This document shows positions 25,336 through 38,120 of a DNA stretch of 64,000 bases, piece by piece (position 1 is the first letter of the stretch; each line of letters begins with the position of its first letter). The DNA comes from Gorsachius magnificus. Its lineage: Eukaryota; Chordata; Aves; Pelecaniformes; Ardeidae. The notes below the pieces were generated by a model that worked only from the letters and a program-made list of their open reading frames with translations, ran no database searches and had not been told where the DNA came from. Where the stretch lies: assembly GCA_034008185.1 (NCBI GenBank), contig CM067082.1, forward strand, positions 157,425,895 through 157,489,894. The letters run 5' to 3'. A program made the position numbers and the translations under genes.

Positions 25336-25584
25336 TTATCAGGGTAGATTTAGACTGGATATAAGGAGGAAATTCTTTACAACGAGGGTGGTGAAACCCT
25401 GGCAGGGGTTGCCCAGAGAGGGGGTGGAGGCCCCATCCCTGGGACCATTCCAGGCCAGGTTGGACGGGGCTGTGAGCAACCTGATGTGGTTCAAGGTGTC
25501 CCTGCTCCTGCAGGGGGGTTGGGCTGGGTGACCTCTAGGGGTCCCTTCCAACCCCAAAACATTCTATGATTCTATGATTCTATC
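25336..25584 (+). mobile_element. CR1 LINE, 3' end fragment
   Basis: The plus frame (about 25340-25531) reads [44 protein letters not shown], the last conserved block of CR1 ORF2. It then runs into the 3' untranslated part (GACCTCTAGGGGTCCCTTCC) and three tail octamers (25561-25584, the last one mutated). The frame is unbroken over this short stretch, but the copy is 5'-truncated to about 250 bp. Its tail type matches the copies at 15.6 and 55.1 kb. Confidence 0.97.
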
Positions 25585-27853
25585 CTATATATAGGAAGAA
25601 ATCTTTGTAGGTCTGTTTCTTTATTCACGATGGTTAAGGGGCAACCTCATGATATAGGGAGTCCGTTAGAGACTTTTAACCTGGGGACAGCAGCACTGCA
25701 TTGACAGGTGGAGGCACTGATATTTTCAGAAGGGAAATCCCTCGCTGAGGTGCTGAGACAAGAAGCTGGTGACTCTCCATTCCAGCCCGCAGGCTGTTAA
25801 GACCTAGTGCAGAATGCTGCCAGGGTGCAGGTGGAAAGTAGCTCCAGATGTGTTACTGCAGACTGTCCTCCAATATAACGACGGCAAACCACTGCACCAG
25901 CACTGATGGATGCTGAAGTTGGTACCAGTGGCAATGAGCAGAGATGCTTTTAAGAGTTTATTGGGCACAGTAAAGGCAATGCAAAGGAAATCTGCCACTG
26001 ACATTTGTTAAAAAACAAAGCAGGTTGTCCAGCTTTCTGCTGTCCATGTGAAGGGTGAAGGTGTCTACACACTAAAGCATGAGAAAGGTAGATATATATG
26101 GCAGCTGAAGACTTTGCTCTCTTGGCAGGCTCCTTGGAGTCCTGAGCAGAGCACACGTGATGGCATGGCCTCTCTTCCTCTCCAGATCCTCAAACATGGG
26201 GCAAGCAGATGGCAAATCAGGCTACGCAGCTGCCCCTTGGGTCCCAGAGAAGGAGCAAGTCTACAAACTCAGACTACAAACTTGCAATGAGCTGAGGCAG
26301 GAATTAAATGAGTGAGTGTGAAAGGACTGGAAACAGGCAGGATCAAAATTGTACGGAGCATGGTTTTGTAGGGTAAAATGCCTGCCAGCCTGCCTGCCTG
26401 GATCCCAAATTGCAGCTGGGATTTAGACCCTCTGCTCCACCAAATTCAGCCAGGAAAGAAGAAAGAAAATATTGACTTTCTAAGCGGTGCCAAGAAATGG
26501 ACTAAGCTCCATCTCTTAATGGAGAAATCTGGTCTGAGCTTTCTGGTCCTTTCGTGTCCTTACAGAGAGCAGTTAGGCAAAGCAGTGTACACACGCTTTG
26601 GCTGCAAATGTTCTTTTCAAGCCATGTTAGAGCCAATTTCTCCCTCCTCTCTCTCTCTTCCCCTTTTAAAATAAAGCAACAAACCATATAATAATAATAA
26701 TGAAAAGATTTATCCTAACTTAAATGACTAGTTTTGGAGTATCAAGTTGCAGGACCAGAATCCATAACTCTGAGGGATTTACAGTCCCTTTTGTGGTGAT
26801 AAAGGCAAAATTGTTCACAGCCCTTCCCTTAATGTAAAAAGCCTGCCTTCTGCTCCTCAGCCAAGTCTCTTGCCACCAAAAGGCTGTGCTTTTGTTGGAA
26901 GGGCTGAGCACAAATGATGGCAAAGAGCCTGAAGGACAGGACTTCAAAGTAGTTTGTGGCTGCCCCCATCATGGCAGTGGTGGGAGGAGGAAGAAAACCT
27001 CTTCCATTTGTAATGCATGTTTCTCCCTTTCCCTCATTTAGGAACCACAGCGCCTTTCCTCCACTACCTCCCCCCAGGGCTGCACAGAAGCTAGATTTAC
27101 CACTAATCTTCACAAATGTACTCCTGAAAACAAAATTGCTTGTTAACATACAGCTGGACCCAGGTTTCCATCTACTCCAGGTGCTGAGGCCATGAAGTGG
27201 GTAGCTCAGCCCTTTCAGTGCCCTCTGTTGTCTTCTGTGCCACCAGCAGAGTCATACATGTGCTGAGCGTGACAATCAGGATTCGCACCCACCTCCCACA
27301 CAATCAGACCAGCATCTTCCATCATGATGTCTAGAGACCACCATCACAGATGTGTTCCCATTCTGTTAATTACCCCAGTTGGTCTGAAGCTTTTTAAATC
27401 TTCCCATCATCTCAGCCTGCTCTAGGAGGCCTGAGGAGCAATGAGTGAGTCCATGACTTTGCACCTTGAAGAAGTAGGGTTTCATCTATCAGGGCCCTGC
27501 ATGCCAACAACGCTGACCAGAAGGCATTAATCTCACGCACAGATGAACCCACAGCCCGCTTATGACCTAAGGCTGCACCAAAACAAGAAAACCCTGAGCT
27601 GTACCTAGCAGCATCATTCAAACCACCTGCATGAAGATTTGATCCAAAAGCCCAAGGCACCCACACTTTTTGGCTGTATCAGCAGGATTCTGCTAGGATA
27701 TAATGAACTCCATGAGTTAATTCATCGACACTGAACATGGAGTCCCAAGACCTTGGAAATGTCTTTCCTAACTCAGTCCTTCCTCCTACAGAAGTTGTTT
27801 CTTGTCTTGGGTAATCCTTGCCACTCTCTCTGAACCTTTCCCACTTCAGTTCC

Positions 27854-27882
27854 CTCTCTCTCTCTCTCTTTTTTTTTTTTTT
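27854..27882. repeat. (CT)n then poly(T) tract
   Basis: About eight CT dinucleotides run into a T homopolymer of about 13. It is a polypyrimidine microsatellite. Confidence 0.9.
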
Positions 27883-29545
27883 CTGAAATGGTAGATATGT
27901 TCAGTGGTTTCTGTTAGGACCATACTTCTTCAATGTGGTCTTATCACAGCATCTTAAATATATGTCTCTCATGAGCTTCCATGTCCACATGGGTGATGGA
28001 GATAATTCTTTTATTCCAGAGGAGTTAACAGATCACAACACATGGAAGGAAGCTGGCATGGTTCAATCTGGACCCTTCAGATCCATGCTGAGCAGCTGGG
28101 ATTGGTACATCTGGTAGATATACTCCTCCCTGGTTAAATTATAGACTGCTCAGAGAGCAACAAATAGCAGGGACAAACAGTGCCCATTCCCTCTAACCAG
28201 ACATTTATTTTGAAAGCCCTAAGAAGAACCTCACAGGTAGTAAGGAATTATCTTCAAATCCCTTTCTCTGGAGTATGCAGGGACTCCTGTAGGTACAACT
28301 GACAACGTTTCACCCACAATCCTATGGTGCTGCTGAGCAGATCTGCCTCTGGTTATGACACACAGATGATGTCATTGCCTACAACCCCTTGCTATCTCTG
28401 TAAGATGGTCTATGGCCAACTGGCATGGTAATTTGGGCCTCAGTGCCTTTGTATAAAGGAAGCTCTTCCCACTTCCCTGCCACAAATTCAAACAGGTCCA
28501 TTAAATTCTCTTCTCAAGCCTCAGTCTTTGCAGCTTCTGGAGAATTATATATTACAAGGAAACCAGAACTTTAGTCCAAAATTGTCAAGGATTAAGATAT
28601 GGCTTGGAAGATCCCATGTTGCAACAAAATGATTCCTAGAACTTCAAAATGTTTAACATGGGGTTTTTTTCTTACTGTACCAAGAAATCCCACGAAACAA
28701 GTAATTTTTTTTTCTTTGGTTTCTGACTGTTCTTTTATTTATTCATGTATTTATTATTCATCCACTGAACCAAAACCATTGCTTATTCATGCAGCCCTAC
28801 TAAATATTTCAAAAATGTAGGGCATAAAATTATAATATTCATTATTTATTACTTAACAGTAGAGTTTTGTTCCTATGCCCACACCTTAACTTATCAAGCA
28901 TTGCAGGAAATTCTTGTGAGATATCTCCTAGCTTATAAAGTTATAATATCCCCAAACTGAAAAATTAGTTCACATAACCTCCTTTGAAATCATCTTATTC
29001 AGGGTCTTCACAGTAGCGTTGCAGAGTTGGCATTCAGTCTTTGATTCAATGGGATGGTGTCCCTCTAGTGACTAGACCAAACATAAGCTATAAGATTGCT
29101 ACTGCTGCCAGAGTGGTTTCTGTTGTGTCCAGGGTTTTGGGTTCCTACTTACAACCACCATTAAGTCATGTCATCATGGAAGATGGAGGACAGCCACTGG
29201 AGTTCATGATAAGTTGGGAATTCCCCCATCCCATCACCAATTACAGGAAATTTCCTGCCAGGATTGCTACAAAAAATTAAGCTGAACTCTGTGCTGGAGG
29301 AGCTGGGGGATAGGTGTTTTGTCCACCAAACAGGTCTGTGGGAGTTGCAACTTTCTGTGAGAGGTGAAAAAGAAGTAAGGATCCCAGAAGTTTTTCACCC
29401 TTCTTAAATGAATGAGAGTCCAGAGAGTTCTGATGATAGAGCATGTAACGAGGTAACTACTGACAGAAGAAAAAACAACATTCCTGGAATGATACCACCA
29501 GGACTGTCAGATGCTCCGTGAATCTCTTAGGGGACATATCATGTC

Positions 29546-29579
29546 GGTAGGTTGCTTGGTAGGTAGCTGGTAGGTTAAG
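29546..29579. repeat. Three-copy 11-12 bp tandem repeat
   Basis: Three units starting GGTAGG (GGTAGGTTGCTT, GGTAGGTAGCT, GGTAGGTTAAG) follow one another. The array is short and decayed and has no obvious function. Confidence 0.7.
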
Positions 29580-32500
29580 TAGTCTGCAGTGTGAACATAA
29601 CATCGGGAAGATCTGGCCCCGTTGCCAGTCCAGACGTAAGGCTCAGTTCAATAACACATTTGGAACAAGTGCTCTGGGCGTTGTATAAGAAAACTTCCTT
29701 TCAGGTGGGACTCCTGGTATTTTGCTTCACTTGATGAATGTGAGGGGGATGCATCCCAAAATAAAAATGCTGTTTGAATGTAGTGCTTGAAAGCCACCCA
29801 AGAATGTCGGCCAGCTGCAAAGGGAAAGGACGGAGTGTAACTAAAGAGACTCCAGCCTTGCACTTAAATATTTCTTCATCTCTTCAGACAAAGCACAAGC
29901 CTCTTTGAAGCGGTGTTTTTTTCAAGCATCCCCTGTCAGACATGGCAACCGTATTTATGATCCTATCAAAATCAGATCCTCACTCCCAGCCACGGCTTAT
30001 AGTTCTGCCTCTCTAGTCAAACATCCTGGAATGGGTTGGAGAGATGAAATATGTCCTTGGTCTCGGGCATGGGAAAAGGACAACTTCCCATTGAGTATCA
30101 AGGCATCTTTCAGCTGGCAGAGAAAATTAATGCCATATTAAGAGTGAAACTATGTGTTTTGAGCTGATTAAATCTAACTTCAGGAGGCTCCAAAATAAAC
30201 TCAGTCTTCTAGTGCTTTTGACACCCACCCCCACCCCCACCAGCCATTTCCCCCTTTCACAAATACATTTTTTACAAAGGAGACCTTTTTTCCCACTCTC
30301 TTTCTCTCTTTCCCCCCCTTCATATACATTAACAAGGTTTGAATTGTGTTGCATGCTGCAGCGAACAGACCCCCTTCACCCGGGCAGAATAACCCAGTGG
30401 CTTTTCAGAGCACTATATATAGAAATCTCCTCTTTTCCACAGGCAGCTCTAAGGATTAGGTGAGGAATGCAGTTTGGGTCAGGATGCTCATGTTTGCAAC
30501 TACAAGGATGCTTGAAGGGTCAGAGGGGGCATGCCAGGAGGCTGTTAGCTGAAGTGAAAGACACAACACACCACAAAGTTTGGGTCAGGCCAAGCTGGTT
30601 CTGCACAGGAAGAATTTCTCACCTCCCAGCACTGGAGATCTTATGTGTCAGACCTGGAGAGAGAAGGATCCCTTAGCGCAGCCAGCATTGCACATATCTA
30701 TGAGAGAGCACGCATGAGTGTGTGATGTTGGAAGGGGCCCTGCCTCACCTACAGCTGGGGAAGGTGCCTTCAGTCTTTGACTGGTTTTCTGATGGGACAC
30801 AAAGCTTATTAAGAGATCACATCTCTTTCCTTGCTGAGTCATTTGATTTCCAGTCGTCAGCTTAATTTCCAGGAAAGGTTTTAATGAATTGCCTCTTATC
30901 TATTGAGACTGCAGGTTTCTCATGGTAGGCATGGCCCATGGTTTCCATGCACGAGATGTAAAGGAGAGTGGTGCGTTACCTAAATACACATTAATCCTTC
31001 CTGACATATAGTCGCTGGGGGAATATACCCCATCACGTTGATGAGAGAGTCGCTTCTGTCCTTCAGAGAACAGACCTGTCTCTTGAGCTCCAGACAAGAG
31101 TAGGTGTCTACATATTTCCCCCGTGCAGACTGGAGGAAGGCAGTTGAAATCCAGGACCAAACAGACTGGAAACCTGACCTCTTTTGGGGGGACAAATATC
31201 ACTTTTTTCCCCCCACCACCAGCCCATGAAATGTGTCTTTTTTAATTTCCTGTAATTTAATTAAGAGAGGAATTCACATTCGTTAAAAGTTTATCTGCTC
31301 AGTAGCCCTTTATGCAATCCAGTCAAAGGGAGTGAATGAAGGTTCTGTAAAGCTCTCCGTCTATCCAAAATAACCTTTATTTCAGCCCCATCGCCACATG
31401 TTCCTAAACAAACAGCTGAAGCTGCATCTTTCATTTTTTAAACAAGGCGTCCCCTGCTTTCCTCCTCCCACCATAGGCAGCTGAATTTCTCTCCCACTTG
31501 TGAGCAGGGGAGAGCAGGACGCGTGAGGGGGAGAAGCGGATCTGGAGGGCTGATCCATGGGGATCCATAAATCCTCAGTGCTGTGGACAATAGGAGCCAT
31601 ATCCTGGGGTAATGCCTGGTGATTAACTAACTGATACCAAACACAAGCCAGAGATCTTCAGGAACACTGAACACCTCTGTTTCTGATGCAAAATGAGCAT
31701 TAACTTCTCACCGCTACATAACCTCACTATTTTGACCTATTTTTCAAAACCGGCTCACAAAATAGTGGGAAAAAAGTCCATGGGTGGATTTTTTTTTTCC
31801 CTGGGGGAGCAGCCGTAATATTTTCACCAGCCCACCTTTGGCAATACCCATTGGGACACTCCATGTGAATGTGCCAGGGCCACTTGCCACATGAGCAAGG
31901 GCAGGTGGATGGTTTCGTCCCCAGTGACAGTTGCTACATCTGTACTGGTGAATGAAACAGGGAACAACGTTGAGCACTGACTTTTAACTGTCTACCAGCA
32001 GCCTCCCAGACAGTTCCTGGGCAATGTCTGGGGTTAGCAGGGCCAGGAGCCATTCCCCACAGGCATCTGGGATGTGGCAATGCTTGTTGTGGAAGGTCGT
32101 GGAATTTGATGATATGCACGTGCTACTCCATGCCCGTTGGCCTCCGGAGCATACAACAATTCTAAGAACATTTAATTTACCATTACTGATGTAGCCTCTG
32201 AAGCCTGAGAATCAGGAAGGTCAGAATGATTGTCAGTGGCTGGGTGGCTGGTGTTTCACAGCTCCAGGGTCCTGATGAATGCATCTATGAGGCTGAATAA
32301 CTTACCACTTTAATTTGTACAGATTCTCATCCCAAAGTCATCCATACTGCATGGATGCAAGTTCATTTCCAGCACCAATTTTAGCATGACTCCACCAGTT
32401 CCCTTTCAGAGAAAAACTGAGTATTGTTCTTTACCTTCAAACACCTCCACGTAGACTCATTTCCCATCCTATCTCATGCAGCACACATACTCACTTCCAT

Positions 32501-32729
32501 CTCAGAAACATACTTCTCTAGGGGGCTGTGACACAGTCCTCACAAAACCCAATAATTTTGTCTTAGGATCACTATGTGAGGACCTGAAAGGCCCGTGGCT
32601 AAGTGCTGCAGAGTTTGTACGCGGTCTGCCTGCTATACATAGAGCTGACCTTGAACAGGGATCTGAGCTATTCCACATTCCTTAGCTTGGACTTGATGTC
32701 TTCTGCAGTGTAGACATAGCTTGATGAGT

Positions 32730-32952
32730 TTCTTTATGAGGAAGAACTTGTTGACTTGGAGGGTGCCCAAGCCCTGGCCCAGGCTGCCCAGGGGGCTGTG
32801 GAGTCTCCTTCTATGGAGATCTTCAACCCCCGCCTGGCCGCTGTCCTGTGCCCCCTGCTCTGGGTGAGCCTGCTTGGGCAGGGGGGTTGGGCTGGGTGAT
32901 CTCCGGAGGGCCCTGCCAACCGCGGCCAGTCTGGGATTCTGAGATTCTGTGA
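32730..32952 (+). mobile_element. CR1 LINE, 3' end, divergent tail type
   Basis: AGGAAGAACTTGTTGACTT corresponds to the RKNFF block. It is followed by GGCTGCCCAGGGGGCTGTGG and GGGTTGGGCTGGGTGATCTC, then GGCCAGTCTGGGATTCTGAG and ATTCTGTG (32936-32951). The GGCCAGTCTG segment before the tail differs from the other copies here, so this is a third CR1 tail type. The coding part is short and broken, with no useful frame on the plus strand. Confidence 0.92.
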
Positions 32953-34235
32953 TGATCTTGGAAAAATAATTGACTCAGTTCTTTTGGTTTGTTAAGGCTA
33001 CCTTTTTTTTTACCTAGCTGACTCAGCCTTTCCGTTCTTCATGAAATGGAGAGAGGCATTACCTCTCATTTATGATTCAATAAAGATAAGCTCAGTTAGG
33101 GCAGAGAGTGCATGGGACTTGAGTTAGTACCTTAGGTGGAAGGGCAGCTGCTTATCCCATGGCATTACTTTTGGACTATGTGATTTAGGACATGGTCTAC
33201 CCATGTTTGTCTCTGACAAAATGGGCTTAATCACAGTTTGAGAAGAGCTCTCCAGGCAAAGTGGTATTCGTGGTTTACACTCTGTGTCACCTGGATTCAG
33301 CCGGGAGATGGGACACTTCTGACTCCATCACCTCCTTCTTCCCCTGAGGTCTTGATTTTCACAGGAGATACAAAACCAAGGGGCAGCCATCCATGGTTAT
33401 TAAAACGTACCTGGTGCCCTGTCACCAGTGGAAGATCACATACACCATAGGCTGGGCATGTTCCTGCGTAAGAACTTACGGTCAGATATTGCTGCATCCT
33501 TAAGTCTTCTTACTTACATGGGTAATCACCTTTGGAAAGACCTTTACTTCATCATCTAGACTGATAGGAGAGGAACAAAAGCTCTAGTTCACTCTGACTG
33601 AGACATATGTCCATTTCCCTTGCCGATCAAATTATTTTTACATTTTGTGCTATTTTCACAAAATGACTGGGGGGGAAATAGTTGTTTATGTACACCATAT
33701 CCAAATGAGAGTAATTGATATTTCCTGTCATGAAGTCCTCCCTCACATTGTGTGTTACTCAGGTAGAAATTCCTCTGCAAGTATCAGGAGTTTGATCTGA
33801 GCAGAGACTGAGCTAGTGCACCATGCAGGGGGGACAGACCTTGTCTCACAGCTGACTGCAAGAGCCAGATAGAGGTCACATGAGATTTAGTGTCTGAATT
33901 ACACATGGACAAACAAACTCTTCACTGGCCAGTGGTGCAAAGAGCTGCTAAAAGGTGTAAGGAGACAAAGCCAGCACAACCAATGCATCTAGCAAGTAAC
34001 ATCACGCTGGTGTTTCTCCTGTAGTGCCTACATCCAGAAACGATGGATGGGGAGCCCTGGGTAAAGGTTTTAGCTTTAATCCTTGCTTGATATTAGGTGC
34101 AGCTATAGTATTAAGTGATTGGTAGTGGAAATGGAGACCTTAATTTTTGGGTCACATCACTAGCTTGATCCAGATTGATGCAGGACAGCCCTGGCCTGCA
34201 GCAAATTCTCTCTGGGCAATGCCTTAATAAGTCAT

Positions 34236-34290
34236 GCTGCTACAGTCAGCAGAGTGATTCTCTTACAATAGTGTTACAGAAAGGTAAATA
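34236..34290. repeat. Diverged short repeat, copy 1
   Basis: The segment TACAGTCAGCAGAGTGATTC followed by TCTTAC and, about 15 bp on, AAAGGTAAATAAAAGG is similar to 34985-35040. Similarity is roughly 65-75% by eye over about 55 bp in direct orientation. It could be a local duplication or two copies of an old unrecognised interspersed repeat. Confidence 0.45.
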
Positions 34291-34984
34291 AAAGGAATCC
34301 TTAACTTGTCAATGCCTGAAATTTTTCCTTGTAAAAATCATGTGTAAACCTGTTGCACCATTTTGTTGTTGCTGGGGTGCTCATCCCCAAGGTTCTCTGT
34401 GCAAAATCCATGCACCAACACTGCTCAACTGCTGTGCCCAGCATGCACCCCTCAACCCCCCGCCCCAAAAGAGTGTTCTTATACACCACCCCTTGCCCTA
34501 CCTCCTCTCTCTCCTGCAAACCTTTGAGGGGGCATGGAGGGGAAGCAGACCCTCCAGACCTTCCCCCCCTTTCCACCCCATGCCAGGAGGTATTGATGGT
34601 CCTTCTGCAACACCTCGGCACTGCACGACCTCTCTTGCCCAGGTGACCTCCCCCTGGAGCAGAGGCACCAATTCACACATACTTTTCCACCTTCAACCTT
34701 GTGGATCTTTTCTCCTTATTTGATTTTCGGGGAATCAAAAGTGCTGTGTGTGCCTCCCATCCCAGCACAGTCTGCTTGCCTTTCTCCAGGCTTGCCTCAA
34801 ACCACTCGCCTCTTCTCACAACATGAGGTAAGTCGAGGCCCGCACGCTATTTTAGCACAAGCCAGGGTGCTTCCAAGGCATTCCAGAAATAGCACCGGGA
34901 AGGAACAGTACCTACTCTTCAGAGCCAGCGAGGGGCCTTCCCTCCCCTTCCAGGTTGGGTAAACTTTCTCCTTACTCTGTGGTT

Positions 34985-35040
34985 ACACACAGCAGAGTGA
35001 CTCTCTTAAAAACGGCGTCGCATAAAGGTGAATTCAAAGG
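34985..35040. repeat. Diverged short repeat, copy 2
   Basis: Partner of 34236-34290, about 740 bp downstream in the same orientation. It has ACACACAGCAGAGTGACTC, then TCTTAAAA and AAAGGTGAATTCAAAGG in matching order. The family is not recognised. Confidence 0.45.
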
Positions 35041-36012
35041 TTTTTACCTGGCCTGGCCTGAGCTCCACATAAAGATGTCCCCAGATAAAGCCCCACTGCT
35101 TCATGGGGACTGGGGAGGGTATTGCATGAACCTCATCTTGCATTTCGCATGGTTGTGCCCACCCAGGGCTGTGCAAAGACAAACACACCATATGCACAAG
35201 TATCATACCTATCTCCAACATCTTTACTCACATCCCCCAGATTTCAGATGGTTTAGGTTTTTAGATGCCCCTATAAGTATTGAGTAGTGCCCATGGCTAG
35301 GTCTCCTCTGATATCTTGCCAGCTGTTTATAAGATCTATTGTATGACTGGAAATTTATGGCAGGACTGGTTTGAGGAGCAGATAGTTTCTGAACACTTCT
35401 CTTTCAAAATCCTTAGCAATTTTTATGTGTCGTCTTGAAGAGATTTTGAGGAGCTGGGGGAACCAAGAACTGATTGGTCAGGTCACTAGTGCCTGCAGAA
35501 AGGCACATAAAGAAAGACTGAACCATTATGAGTTTGCCTCCCACGCCAACAGGCCGAGGGAAGGTTTCTGATTCAAGCAGCACACAGGGATGAGAACTGG
35601 AGTCCCCATTTCTGCCTATCCCCTTGTGCATTCCCTTCAGTTCAGATTAAGCATTCAGATCTTGCATCCTTCAGGCAGGCTGCTCCTTAGATCTCTCTCT
35701 TGACCAGGAGGCATGCTGTGGAAGTGACACCAGACAGCAGTCCCTTAGGAAGCGGGGACAGATTTGAAGATGAGCCTGGAAGCTGAGATCATGTCACAAA
35801 GCTGGCTTCCCCCATGCAATCATCCTGATTCTTTGTACGTCAAAGGGCTATCAGTCTGCAAAGCCCCAGAGCACCCAACTCACTTTCTTAACTCCTGCCA
35901 CCCGGAGCTGAGCTCTGGGTCAGGCCTCTTTCCTGTGACTCTGCCGGTCTCCCATTCCCCCCTTCCTCCGTCTATTGCCTGACTGAATATAATTTAAACT
36001 CTCCCCCACCTA

Positions 36013-36077
36013 AAAAAAAATAATAAAACAAACAAAAAAAAACCCTCCCCCCCCCCCCCCCCCCCAAAAAAAAAAAA
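36013..36077. repeat. Composite A-rich / poly(C)19 / poly(A)12 tract
   Basis: An A-rich stretch (36013-36042) leads into CCCT, then 19 consecutive C (36047-36065) and 12 consecutive A (36066-36077). Poly(C) of this length can form an i-motif, and its complement a G-quadruplex. The length in the assembly may be unreliable because such runs are hard to sequence. Confidence 0.95.
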
Positions 36078-37185
36078 TCAAACTTAGCAAGCAAACACCC
36101 TATGGATAGGGAGGAGTGATTGCCCATGAATAAGACGAGGAAGGCTGGAGACCAGGTCCTAAGCAGGGTTTGGGCAGATGCTCACTGCAGGCAAGTGGTG
36201 CAGCTCAACCAGAAGGGAACACAGAAACTTTCAGCTAATAGTGTCCTCGTGCCCCTTTTCCTTGTGTAGCACTGCAGACAGGGACTTCTATGCATGTGGC
36301 ATGCTTGTGCATCCCGGAGCCTCCTAGATGTCCCCTGCAGTTAGCTGTAGAGGGTGGAACCCCTAAGAAATACTGCATTCTTGCACAAAATGCTGTTCAG
36401 GCACAAAATTATTTTGGGGAAACTCATAGTGAATTGTAGGCTACCTGAGTTGACAGCTTAAATTTGGAAAACAGCTAAAAATTTGGAGGGGAAAACAAAA
36501 CAGGGAGGGCCAAGGGAGTTTGCTGAAGGTTGTAGAGGTGGAGACATCCAAGATACAGTGGTATAGCAAATCTGTGCCTCCATCTCCTTTTGCTTGCCCA
36601 CAGGTGTGCTGGTGGTGCCTGCACAGCCCCCTCCAGCATTTAGAAAGTGAAGGAGGAAGCCTGGAGCAGAGATGTGTTCTCCTTTGTATCCCCCTGTCCT
36701 TCTTCCATTTTTCAAGAAAACGCTGGAGCAGAGCAGAGCTTGTGGAGCTTGAGAAGAGTGAGAAGCTGTAGTCAAATCAGGAGAAGAAGGGATAAATGTT
36801 TCCAGTGCCATCTGGCCCTGTGGATTCCACCAAAGCTTGAAGATCTTCCTTTTCTCCCACTTCCTAAGCGGGTCCCACTCATCTTGAGAAAGATCAGAGC
36901 AGATCACCCCCATCACCAATTCCCCCTATGATCCACAGGATTTAACAATACCCCAACGCTTTTTCTAGACACAGAAATATGCAAAGCATCTCCCATGATG
37001 CGTAGTCCGTACTGATGCCCTTCTCTGTGGTCAGAGGGTGGGACGATGTCTGTTAGCCCTTCTGCAGCTCAGCAAAGCTTCAGTGTTTCACCTGTGCAAA
37101 TAACCCCCATGCACCATCCCCCAGGACCAAGAGGACAAGTTAAAAATGGAGCATGCAATTTAGCCTCTGCACATCTGTATTCCAG

Positions 37186-37343
37186 GCAGCGGTGAAAGAC
37201 AGAATGGTGGATCTCCAAAATAGCCTCCGCTTGGCTAAACAACCCCGCTGCCAACTGATGGCTTTTTGTCTGTTTTCATTTGTACAGCCCTCAAACCTAA
37301 TAAACACCTCAGACATGAAAAGAAAACACAAGGAACAACGAGG
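37186..37343 (+). other. Exon-like stretch with two acceptors and a donor
   Basis: A possible acceptor ends at 37185 (TGTATTCCAG). A stronger one ends at 37287: a T-rich tract, TTTTGTCTGTTTTCATTTG, then TACAG. A good donor, AGG|GTAAGA, cuts after 37343. One frame stays open through the whole 158 bp (AAVKDRMVDLQNSLRLAKQ ... MKRKHKEQRG), and the 56-bp inner exon 37288-37343 is also open. The peptide matches nothing I recognise. Splice-like signals occur by chance, so this is a hypothesis for a lncRNA or unknown transcript. Confidence 0.12.
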
Positions 37344-38120
37344 GTAAGAAAAACCAGGCCATTGACTGCCTTTTTAAATAGATCGGTGTGGAGTTGAGTG
37401 GCTAGCCCTCTTTCCAAGTACATTCCTGTGCTAACATGAATTCACAGACTACTCCTGTGTGATCATCTGGCAGGAACGTGGTGCTGTCACTCTGCATCCA
37501 TCTCTTTGCAGGGCCAGGTCTGTCTGTGGTCTGTCCGGGAGCTGACAACATCCACAGAATAATGCCACATTTGAATTTTCCAGACAACATTTCTTTATTT
37601 TTATTATATGACTGATTCCTTTATTGCTGGCTTTTAGCTGAAGTCAGCCCATCATCATTGTTTCTTTGAAGCACTTACAGGGTGAAAAATATTATACCTG
37701 TCATAGGAATAAGGTTTTCCTTCCTTTTCCCTTCCTCCTCTCGCTCCTTCCCACTGTTCATATAATCTTCTTGCATCTTGCTGAAGCTGCCCTCTCCTTC
37801 TGCAAAATCTCAGCTTTCCTTAAACAGATGCTTTTTCTCCCATCAACCTGCCTAATCCTTGTTTTGGATCTGACACTCCTTCCACCCCCACATCCTGAGG
37901 CAACAAGACCCACAGCCAAATTTGCACAAGCATCAACAAAGAGTTGTAGAGTGAGGCAGAAAGAGTGCTACGGAAATGTCTTGTTTAATGGCACACGTTG
38001 CTTAATACTGTTGAGAAGACCACTTAATGGCCTTACTCCCCACCCTATCACCATGGTCTTTCATTTCATCCACTTCAAACACACGTAGTGTGTAAGCAGA
38101 CAAGAAACTGCCCAAATCCC

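Larger units (their letters stand above)
25585..32729. other. Unique non-coding sequence
   Basis: About 7 kb with no recognisable gene or interspersed repeat. It holds a CT/T microsatellite (27854-27882), a three-copy GGTAGG-type short repeat (29546-29579) and a CACCCAC/CCCCAC run (about 30221-30243). An AT-rich stretch near 31.22-31.38 kb with TGTAATTTAATTAAG words could be a conserved non-coding element. Open frames of 60-106 codons are scattered on both strands. Confidence 0.5.
32953..38120. other. Unique sequence with a few short repeats
   Basis: No gene recognised. It includes a pair of diverged 60-bp similar segments (34236-34290 and 34985-35040), a composite A/C homopolymer (36013-36077) and an exon-like stretch (37186-37343), each listed separately. 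A C-rich segment near 34.44-34.6 kb supports overlapping frames on both strands up to 127 codons, which are composition-driven. Confidence 0.5.

Noticed and set aside
28431..28470. GGGCCTCAGTGCCTTTGTATAAAGG, faint resemblance to the MIR 3' core
   Set aside because: Too short and diverged without the preceding CTTGGGCAAGT word.
34301..34723. Overlapping frames up to 127 codons on both strands
   Set aside because: Caused by C-rich composition; the peptides are Pro/Ser/Cys-rich and match nothing recognisable.
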